This document shows positions 45,746 through 52,513 of a stretch of DNA of 64,000 bases, one piece after another. The first letter of the stretch is position 1. Each line of letters begins with the position of its first letter. The notes under the pieces were generated by a model, which was not told the origin of the DNA, searched no databases, and worked only from the letters and a program-made list of their open reading frames with translations. The stretch is from Rhizobium rhizogenes (GTDB taxonomy: Bacteria; Pseudomonadota; Alphaproteobacteria; Rhizobiales; Rhizobiaceae). A program made the translations under genes and the position numbers. The stretch is taken from positions 496,001 to 560,000 of the forward strand of contig NZ_CP019702.2 in the NCBI RefSeq assembly GCF_002005205.3, given 5' to 3'.

Positions 45746-47047
45746 TTATTCGGCCAGATGCTCCGCAAAGGTGCGGCCGGAATAGGCCGTGCGGAACAGC
45801 CCGGCATCGGCAAGCCCTGGCAGCAGGCGCTCCAGCACCAGCCGCATGGAGGCGACCGACCCACCCGGCACCGCAACAAAACCGTCGATGGCACCGGCCA
45901 TCGCCCATTCGCGGATAGTCCCAACAGCATCCTCGACCGTGCCGATGATCTGCCAATGGCCGGATCCCATCACCTCTGGACGCCGCAGCAAATCCGCGAC
46001 GCTCAGCGTCTCGCGCTCGATCAGCCGTCGCAACAGGTTTGCGTGGGTGCGGCTTCTCGGTGTCTCCGGCGGTGGCGGCAGATCAGACGCTGTCACCACC
46101 CGCGTGAGCGGCCAGTCGGCGAGATCAAGGCCGGTCATATCGCGGATGGAGGCAAAGGCACGGGCGCGGTTGGCTCGGGAATGGGTCTCCGCAAAGAGTT
46201 CAAGTGCCTCCCTGCCGGTGTCGGCGAGATAGAGGCTGAGGCCCGGCATCAGCTTCACGCTATCGGGGTTGCGGCCATGCCCCTCGGCACGCCGCCGCAA
46301 ATCCGCCCTGAGCTCGATGGCCGCCTGCATATCCGGCGTGGAGGCAAAAACCGCATCCGCCACCGACGAGGCGAAATCACGGCCCTCGGGAGAAGCGCCC
46401 GCTTGCACCAGCGGAATGCGGCTGGCATGGGCCGGCAGGTTGAGCGGGCCCTTGACGCTGAAATGCCTGCCCTCGTGAGCCACCGGCCGCACCAGCGAGG
46501 AATCGGCGAACCGCCCGTTTTCCCTGTCGAGCTTCAGCGCCTCATGGGGAAAGCTTGCCCACAGCTCCTTCACCACCTGTGTGAATTCGGCGGCGCGCTC
46601 GTACCGTTCCTGCGGCGATGGCATTTCCTTAAGGCCGAAATTTTCGTGCCCCTCCAGCGCCGTGACGATATTCCACCCCGCGCGGCCGTTGCTCAGCCAG
46701 TTCAACGACTGAATCTGGCGGGCCACCACATAGGGCGGCAGAAATGTGGTCGATACGGTGGACAACAGGCCGACATGGCTGGTTTCCCGCGCAATTGCGG
46801 CGAGAAGCATGGTCGGGTCCATGCTGGCAAATCCGCCGCCGGTTTCCAGCCCCTCGGTGCGCAGGAAAAGCGTATCGGGCCGGAAGACGAAATCCACATG
46901 CGCCGCCTCCGCGCGCTGCGCCAGATCGACGAAATAATCGCTGGAAAACACCCCGTTTATATCGCTGTCCGCACGCCGCCACGCTTCGCCGCTGAGCCAG
47001 GTTGGGGCCAGCGACATGCCGACATGGAGCTTGGCTGCGACTGACAT
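45746..47047 (-). CDS. FMN-dependent monooxygenase (NtaA/SnaA/DszA family)
   Basis: A 433-residue bacterial luciferase-like flavin monooxygenase. RAGWNIVTALEGHENFG near residue 122, RYERAAEFTQVVKELW and the central LVQAGASPEGRDFAS are hallmarks of the nitrilotriacetate/dibenzothiophene-sulfone monooxygenase group. Such enzymes oxidise chelators, sulfonates or sulfones using FMNH2 from a separate reductase, which is not seen nearby. GAGGTG precedes the start. It sits between the receptor/IclR genes and the siderophore importer, divergent from the latter, and may be unrelated to iron. Confidence 0.87.
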   Translation of the reverse strand: MSVAAKLHVGMSLAPTWLSGEAWRRADSDINGVFSSDYFVDLAQRAEAAHVDFVFRPDTLFLRTEGLETGGGFASMDPTMLLAAIARETSHVGLLSTVSTTFLPPYVVARQIQSLNWLSNGRAGWNIVTALEGHENFGLKEMPSPQERYERAAEFTQVVKELWASFPHEALKLDRENGRFADSSLVRPVAHEGRHFSVKGPLNLPAHASRIPLVQAGASPEGRDFASSVADAVFASTPDMQAAIELRADLRRRAEGHGRNPDSVKLMPGLSLYLADTGREALELFAETHSRANRARAFASIRDMTGLDLADWPLTRVVTASDLPPPPETPRSRTHANLLRRLIERETLSVADLLRRPEVMGSGHWQIIGTVEDAVGTIREWAMAGAIDGFVAVPGGSVASMRLVLERLLPGLADAGLFRTAYSGRTFAEHLAE

Positions 47048-47191
47048 GATGCACCTCGACTGAAATAACCGGTAAGAAATCCGCGCGCTGAATCGGCAAA
47101 TTTCGATTTGTGGAGAGTTTTACTATAGTTTAGTGTCGCTTCAAGATCAGAGCATCGCACTCGCCGGAACAAATCCTGAATTCTGCGAATT

Positions 47192-47206
47192 CGATGTTTA
47201 AAATCA
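47192..47206. promoter_or_regulatory. Near-IRO box upstream of the siderophore importer operon
   Basis: CGA-TGTTTAAAA-TCA matches TGA-N9-TCA at five of six defined positions and shares an AT-rich TTTAAA-like core with the receptor-gene site. It lies 65 bases upstream of the importer ATPase start, in a 223-base divergent gap with no other recognised site. Confidence 0.4.
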
Positions 47207-47270
47207 ATGTATTAGCATACCATTGCGGCGTCTCGACGCATGCTCACATGAATAACAGGAGTTGTATCCG

Positions 47271-48062
47271 GTGCTTGACGCGACGGACCTTCACGCCAGC
47301 TATGGACATGTTCCCGTCTTGAGAGGACTGTCCGCCCGTTTCCGAGCCGGCCGGGTGACGGCGCTGGTCGGCCCCAATGGCTGCGGCAAGTCGACGCTGC
47401 TGAAAACCATCATGGGTTTCGTGCCTTTGTCATCAGGCGCGATAAGGCTTGGTGAGCGTTCAGTCGGCGAGATCGGACGCCGCGAACTGGCGCGACGTAT
47501 CGCCTATCTGCCGCAGGAATGCCATTGCCCTGACTATATGACGCTTGGCGAGCTGATCGAGCTTGCCGGTTACGCCCGTTACGGGCTTGGCGGCGGCCCG
47601 ACCGAGCGCGACCGGGCGCTTTTCGCTGACGCGCTGAAGACCGTCGGGCTGGAAGACAAGGCGAAAGCACAGGTCAACACGCTGTCCGGCGGGCAGCGGC
47701 AGCGCGCCTTCATCGCCATGGTGCTGGCACAGGATACGGACGTGATCCTGATGGACGAGCCGGTCAACCATCTCGACATGAAATATCAATATGCCGTTCT
47801 TGGCCTCGTGCGCGAATTGACCGACAGGCACGGCAAGACCGTGATCGTCGTGCTGCACGATCTCAACCTCGCCTCCACTTTCGCCGATGATGTCATCATG
47901 CTGAAAGCCGGGCGGGTTCTGGCATCCGGGCCGGTTCAAAAAACCGTCACGCCCGAAAATGTCGCCGAGGTCTTCGATCTCGAAGCCGATATCTTCTCGC
48001 GTCAGGGTCGGCTCATCTGCGTGCCCAAGCTGGAGCGGCAGGAACAGGCCATTCCGGCATGA
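47271..48062 (+). CDS. Siderophore ABC importer, ATP-binding protein (FepC/FecE type)
   Basis: A 263-residue ATPase with Walker [17 protein letters not shown] near residue 38, signature [24 protein letters not shown] Walker B and VVLHDLNLAS. The asparagine in PNGCGKST and LDMKYQ are typical of the ferric-siderophore/B12 class. The GTG start at 47271 sits 9 bases after AGGAG; an in-frame TTG at 47262 directly abuts that site and is unlikely. It overlaps the permease gene by 4 bases. Confidence 0.92.
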   Translation: MLDATDLHASYGHVPVLRGLSARFRAGRVTALVGPNGCGKSTLLKTIMGFVPLSSGAIRLGERSVGEIGRRELARRIAYLPQECHCPDYMTLGELIELAGYARYGLGGGPTERDRALFADALKTVGLEDKAKAQVNTLSGGQRQRAFIAMVLAQDTDVILMDEPVNHLDMKYQYAVLGLVRELTDRHGKTVIVVLHDLNLASTFADDVIMLKAGRVLASGPVQKTVTPENVAEVFDLEADIFSRQGRLICVPKLERQEQAIPA

Positions 48063-49072
48063 CCTCGAAAATAACGCTGATTTTCGCCACAGCACTGCTG
48101 CTGGCCGCCATTCTCGCCATCAATCTGCTTGTCATGACCGGCGACATGCCGCTTGCCGAAATACTTGCAACGCTCTGGCGCGGCGAGGCCGAAACCTATG
48201 AGCAGTCGGTGCTTCTCTACCAGCAAATCCCGCGCTCGCTGATTGCAATCTATGTGGGGGCGACTACGGCCGTCAGCGGCTGCGTGCTGCAAGGGCTTGT
48301 CCGCAATCCCCTCGCCTCACCCTCCACCCTTGGGCTGAATGCCGGTGCGACGCTTTTTGTGGTCACCGGCGCGCTGGTGTTTGATGTCTCTCCCGAAATA
48401 CAGGGGCTTACCGCACTCGCGGGCGCCGGTTTCGGTTTCATCGCCTGCTTTTTCGTTGCGCGTCTCGCCGGACGGGCGAACGATCCGCGCGGCCTGTCGC
48501 TCATCCTTGCGGGCGCACTGGTTTCCATGCTGCTGATCGGCGTCACCAACGCCCTGCTTCTTTCCAACCCAACACGCCGCGCCGAGTTCCTGAGTTGGGT
48601 GGGTGGCAATATCAATCACGTCTATGCCGAGCGGCTCACCGACTTCTGGTGGATCGGCGCCATTGCGATGGTGATCTTGTTGTCGGTCGCACGGCCGCTG
48701 ACGCTCGTTCTGCTGGGCGCGGAAAAAGCCGCCTCCGCCGGTGTGAATGTGACGCGCATTTCCCGGGTCGCGCTCTTCGCCACCATGCTGGCATCAGGCT
48801 CGGCCGTGGCGATCTGCGGCCCGATCGGTTTCGTCGGCCTCATCGTGCCGCATATGATCCGGCCGCTGGTCGGCGTGAATTTCACGCTCGCTCTGCCGGC
48901 TTCCGCGCTGGTCGGCGCGGGCCTTTGCGTGCTGGCCGATCTTGGCGCCCAGACCCTGTTTGCACCCTATGTGGTCAATACCGGCCTGTTCATGGACCTG
49001 CTCGGCGGCCTCGTCTTCATCGTCATCGTCAAGCGCTTTTATCTTTCGCCTTCGCAAAAGGGGCTGTCATGA
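48059..49072 (+). CDS. Siderophore ABC importer, permease (FecC/FepD type)
   Basis: A 337-residue FecCD-family permease with about nine to ten membrane segments. VSGCVLQGLVRNPLASPSTL near residue 70 and GPIGFVGLIVPHMIRPLVG near residue 258 are the family landmarks. It overlaps the ATPase and second permease genes by 4 bases each. With the next gene it forms the inner-membrane channel for the ferric siderophore. Confidence 0.93.
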   Translation: MTSKITLIFATALLLAAILAINLLVMTGDMPLAEILATLWRGEAETYEQSVLLYQQIPRSLIAIYVGATTAVSGCVLQGLVRNPLASPSTLGLNAGATLFVVTGALVFDVSPEIQGLTALAGAGFGFIACFFVARLAGRANDPRGLSLILAGALVSMLLIGVTNALLLSNPTRRAEFLSWVGGNINHVYAERLTDFWWIGAIAMVILLSVARPLTLVLLGAEKAASAGVNVTRISRVALFATMLASGSAVAICGPIGFVGLIVPHMIRPLVGVNFTLALPASALVGAGLCVLADLGAQTLFAPYVVNTGLFMDLLGGLVFIVIVKRFYLSPSQKGLS

Positions 49073-50133
49073 AACGACATTTCGCCACCGACGGCAAAGC
49101 GGTGCTCAGGCTGCCGAGCGGCCTGCAAATCGGCATCGGCAATCTGAAGGCCGGTGTCGCGCTGATGGGGCTGGCGCTTGTGCTCGCCGCAATGTCCGTC
49201 AGCCTCGGCAATACCGAAACAGGTCTGTTCGACCTTTTGCGCGGTCTTGCCGGCGGACATCTGGGCGACGATCAGGCCTATGCGCTATGGACGGTGCGGC
49301 TGCCGCGCATCCTGCTCGGTTTCATGGCCGGCTGGAGTGTGGCGCTGGCAGGCGCCATGCTGCAATCCGTCGCCCGCAATCCGCTTGCCGATCCCGGCCT
49401 TTTCGGCCTGAGCCAGGGGTCGATGACCACCATCATGCTGCTTCTGGTGCTGGTGCCGGCCGCGCCGAAAACCATGGTAGCGCTTGCGGCCGTCGGCGGC
49501 GGTCTGGCTGTGGCCTTCCTCCTGATCGCGCTTGTTGGGCGTGAACGTTCGAGCGGCCTTGCCATATTGCTGATGGGCATCGCAATTGAATCGGCGCTTT
49601 CCTCCGTTTCCTCGGTGCTTCTGCTCTACACGCCGGCCGAAACCTCGCTGTCGCTGGCCGACTGGATGGCGGGTTCGCTGTTTCAGGCAAGCTGGTCGAC
49701 CATCCTCGTTTTCGCGCCCCTCTTCGCCGCAAGCCTTGTGGGTATTTTCCTCATCGGCCGGGCGCTTGCCATCTTCGATCTCGGCAATGAAATGGCCATG
49801 GCGCTTGGCGAAACCGTCCGGCATTCGCGCCCGCTCGTCATCGTTTTCGCGGTCATCCTCAGTGCCTCCTCCGTTACTGCGGTTGGCCCGCTGACCTTCC
49901 TCGGCGTCATCGCCCCGCATCTCGCCACCTTCGTTTCGCCCGCCGTCGGCCGTGCCAGGCTTTTCCTGTCGGGGCTCACCGGCGGCATATTGGTGGTAAC
50001 CGCCGATACGCTGTCGCGCGGGCTGGTGGCAGACACACCGATGCCGATCGGCCTTGCGCTGACGCTGATCGGCGTGCCGCTTTTCATCCTCACGCTGCGC
50101 CTGCAGTCGCTGCGCAGAACCAACAGTCACTGA
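49069..50133 (+). CDS. Siderophore ABC importer, permease (FecD/FepG type)
   Basis: A 354-residue FecCD-family permease. LAGAMLQSVARNPLADPGLF near residue 96 and VGPLTFLGVIAPHLATFVSP near residue 275 are visible. The start at 49069 overlaps the previous stop by 4 bases; the frame is open much further upstream but that region belongs to the preceding gene. Somewhat extended hydrophilic N-terminus. Confidence 0.93.
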   Translation: MKRHFATDGKAVLRLPSGLQIGIGNLKAGVALMGLALVLAAMSVSLGNTETGLFDLLRGLAGGHLGDDQAYALWTVRLPRILLGFMAGWSVALAGAMLQSVARNPLADPGLFGLSQGSMTTIMLLLVLVPAAPKTMVALAAVGGGLAVAFLLIALVGRERSSGLAILLMGIAIESALSSVSSVLLLYTPAETSLSLADWMAGSLFQASWSTILVFAPLFAASLVGIFLIGRALAIFDLGNEMAMALGETVRHSRPLVIVFAVILSASSVTAVGPLTFLGVIAPHLATFVSPAVGRARLFLSGLTGGILVVTADTLSRGLVADTPMPIGLALTLIGVPLFILTLRLQSLRRTNSH

Positions 50134-50156
50134 AGACATCGAATAAAGGGAATGCC

Positions 50157-51110
50157 ATGCGAATTGCCATCCTCATCGCCGCCCTTCTGGCGGCCGGAAC
50201 CAGCCTTGCCGCCGAACGCAGCGTGACCGACGCCGCCGGCCGCACCGTTTCCGTTCCGGAGAAGCCGCAGCGCATCGTCGTCATGCATGAGCCGCTCCTG
50301 GGCGTGCCGCTAATGGATCTCGGCGCCAATGTGGTCGGCGCCTATGGCCGCAATAGCGACGGCAAATTCGCCACCGCCGTCGATTTTATCGATACGGTTC
50401 TCGGCGAAGGCCATGTGAAACCCAGTGGTTTCGGCGCAGTCGGCCAGATCGACCTTGAAAAGCTGCGGGCGCTGCAGCCGGATCTGATCGTGGCGACGGA
50501 AATGGATGGCGGCAAGGCTGAACAGCTTTCCACCGTGGCCCCCGTCTATCTGCAAAAAGTCAGCACCGGCCATGCCTATGGTTTCAACGTGGAAGAAAAT
50601 CTTGCCGGCCTTGTGGGACGAAGCGACATTTTCGCCGAGCGCCGGAAAGCCTATGACACCAAACTCGCCGCCGTCAAAAAGGCGCTGAGCGAGGATGTCA
50701 AAGGCAAGACCTATCTGGCAATTCTGCTGACCGACCAGATCAATGCGGTCGGCGACATGTCCGGCGCGGTGCAGGCACTGGAAGATCTCGGTTACATCAG
50801 GTTGAAGATCGATAACGCCGCTCCGTCTGGCGGGCTTGGCTCAACCCTTACCATGCCGCTGGGCGCCGAGGCTTTCGGCAAGCTCAACCCCGATCTGCTG
50901 GTGGTGATGAACAGCTATAACAGTCCGGCCCGCGGCGAGGATGGAACGCGCGCGGCACTGGAAAAGATCATTCCCGGCTGGGAGCGCTTCGTGAAACCCG
51001 CCCGCGAAGGCAGGATCGTGTTCCTCGATTCCACCAGGGTCACGACGCCCTCCATCCCGAGTGCCCTGCATGCGCTGGACGCTGTCGAAAGCTGGGCGGG
51101 CCGCCGCTAA
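50157..51110 (+). CDS. Siderophore ABC importer, periplasmic binding protein
   Basis: A 317-residue class III (FepB/FatB-type) binding protein. A Sec signal peptide ends LAAE near residue 20. VTDAAGRTVSVPEKPQRIVV near residue 24 and IDLEKLRALQPDLIVATE near residue 98 are standard for the family. No lipobox cysteine is present, so it is soluble. It follows the second permease gene by 23 bases and has AAAGGGA upstream. It should bind the ferric catecholate in the periplasm. A terminator follows. Confidence 0.92.
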   Translation: MRIAILIAALLAAGTSLAAERSVTDAAGRTVSVPEKPQRIVVMHEPLLGVPLMDLGANVVGAYGRNSDGKFATAVDFIDTVLGEGHVKPSGFGAVGQIDLEKLRALQPDLIVATEMDGGKAEQLSTVAPVYLQKVSTGHAYGFNVEENLAGLVGRSDIFAERRKAYDTKLAAVKKALSEDVKGKTYLAILLTDQINAVGDMSGAVQALEDLGYIRLKIDNAAPSGGLGSTLTMPLGAEAFGKLNPDLLVVMNSYNSPARGEDGTRAALEKIIPGWERFVKPAREGRIVFLDSTRVTTPSIPSALHALDAVESWAGRR

Positions 51111-51130
51111 GTTTCTCCACAACGGAAAAT

Positions 51131-51152
51131 CCCGGCGCGTTTCTGCGCCGGG
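51131..51152 (+). terminator. Hairpin terminator after the importer operon
   Basis: CCCGGCGC (51131-51138) pairs exactly with GCGCCGGG (51145-51152) over a 6-base loop, 20 bases after the binding-protein stop. A broken T-rich run (TTGAGTTTTT) follows, so termination may be incomplete and let some transcription into the SIP gene. Confidence 0.65.
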
Positions 51153-51339
51153 CATAAACTTGAGTTTTTAAAGAAAGTTATATTGCGACAGCTGAAACCG
51201 GCTGTTATGGTTCGCACATCTTGAAGCAACGATGCCGGATCGCTCGCCTGAAAAATCCCGATGCGCGATTGTCCGGCATGCCGATCCGGGACAGCGAGAC
51301 CGCCGGCTCCATCGGCAAAATCCCAGGAAAGACAATAGT

Positions 51340-52179
51340 ATGAGCTCTCCAGAAACCCTAGATGCCACGGTTGCGGACCGTACGCCCAAACGCCATCGCT
51401 ACCCCGTCACGCTGCGTTGCCTTGATGTCGCGCGGGTGGAAAAGCTCAGCCGGTCCATGGTCCGCATCGTCCTGACCGGACCGGAACTGGAGGGTTTTGC
51501 GAGCCTCGGTTTCGACGACCACGTCAAGATGTTCTTCCCCCAGCCTGGCGAAACAGAACCGAGCCTGCCGGTGATCGGGCCGAATGGCATTGAATTCCCG
51601 GAAGGCGCACCGCGCCCGCTGGCGCGCGATTATACACCGCGCAGCTTCGATGCCGAAAAGGGCGAACTCGCCATCGATTTCGCCACCCATCATGACGGCC
51701 CCGCCAGCAACTGGGCGAAAGCCGCAAAGGTGGGCGACCGGGCGTGGATCGCCGGTCCGCGCGGTTCCTTCACCGTTCCTTTCACCTATGACTGGCACCT
51801 GCTGATTGCCGACGATACCGGCCTTCCCGCGCTGGCGCGGCGGCTGGAGGAAATGCCCAGGGGTACCCGCGCCGTGGCGCTGATCGAGGTCGAGACGGAA
51901 GCCGACCGTCTGGACATCGCAACGAAGGCTGACGCCTCGATCGTGTGGGTGACGCAGAAGACGGAAAACGGGACCGGTCACAACGCATTGACGGACGCGC
52001 TGCGCAAGCTTGATCTGCCTGATGGCGATTTCTTCAGCTGGGTCGCCTGCGAATCGAAAACCGCAAAGGATGTACGTGCCCTTCTGATCGGGGAGTTCGG
52101 CGCAAACCCCAAATGGACACGCGCTTCCGGTTACTGGCGACGCGGCGCCAGCGGCGTTCATGATCACTTCGATGAATGA
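51340..52179 (+). CDS. Siderophore-interacting protein (SIP/ViuB-type ferric-siderophore reductase)
   Basis: A 279-residue FAD-dependent ferric-siderophore reductase of the SIP family (relatives ViuB, YqjH). The FAD-binding RDYTPRSFD (family RxYTxR) is near residue 90, FDDHVKMFFP near residue 57, and the C-terminal GYWRRGASGVHDHF is characteristic. It releases iron from the imported siderophore in the cytoplasm. The ATG at 51340 has AGGAAAGA upstream; a longer open frame begins 108 bases earlier without such a site. Its 3' end overlaps the aryl carrier gene. Confidence 0.9.
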   Translation: MSSPETLDATVADRTPKRHRYPVTLRCLDVARVEKLSRSMVRIVLTGPELEGFASLGFDDHVKMFFPQPGETEPSLPVIGPNGIEFPEGAPRPLARDYTPRSFDAEKGELAIDFATHHDGPASNWAKAAKVGDRAWIAGPRGSFTVPFTYDWHLLIADDTGLPALARRLEEMPRGTRAVALIEVETEADRLDIATKADASIVWVTQKTENGTGHNALTDALRKLDLPDGDFFSWVACESKTAKDVRALLIGEFGANPKWTRASGYWRRGASGVHDHFDE

Positions 52180-52450
52180 ACCGGCAATCACGGCGGGTGC
52201 CATGCTGCAGGCAGAAACGATGATGACGGAACTCAAGACCCTTCTTGCCGGGGTTCTGGAGGATGGGGTGCGCGATATCGAGCCGGGGGACAACCTGTTC
52301 GGCCACGGGCTTCATTCACTGGCCCTCATGCGCCTCATCCCGCCGCTTTCGCAGCTTGCCGGGGCTCGGCTCGATTATGACGATCTGGCCCGGCAACCCA
52401 CGCTCGCCGCCTGGCAGGCGCTGATCGAACGGTCACGTGCGGGACATTGA
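52160..52450 (+). CDS. Stand-alone aryl carrier protein
   Basis: A 96-residue carrier protein, related to the C-terminal ArCP of EntB/VibB. The phosphopantetheine site is DNLFGHGLHSLALMRLI, with Ser in GLHSL. It should be loaded with 2,3-dihydroxybenzoate by EntE and feed the condensation and cyclisation domains. In-frame ATGs at 52160, 52172 and 52202 are possible; the first two overlap the SIP stop, suggesting translational coupling, but none has a clear ribosome-binding site. Usually this domain is fused to isochorismatase; here it is free. Confidence 0.85.
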   Translation: MITSMNEPAITAGAMLQAETMMTELKTLLAGVLEDGVRDIEPGDNLFGHGLHSLALMRLIPPLSQLAGARLDYDDLARQPTLAAWQALIERSRAGH

Positions 52451-52513
52451 TCCCGCAAAACAGCACTTTTCGCGCTGGAGCGCGATACCCCGAATATTTC
52501 CAAGGAGAGGACC

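Noticed and set aside
51164..51178. A possible IRO box upstream of the siderophore-interacting protein gene (TGA-N9-GAA)
   Set aside because: Only four of the six defined bases match and there is no symmetry.
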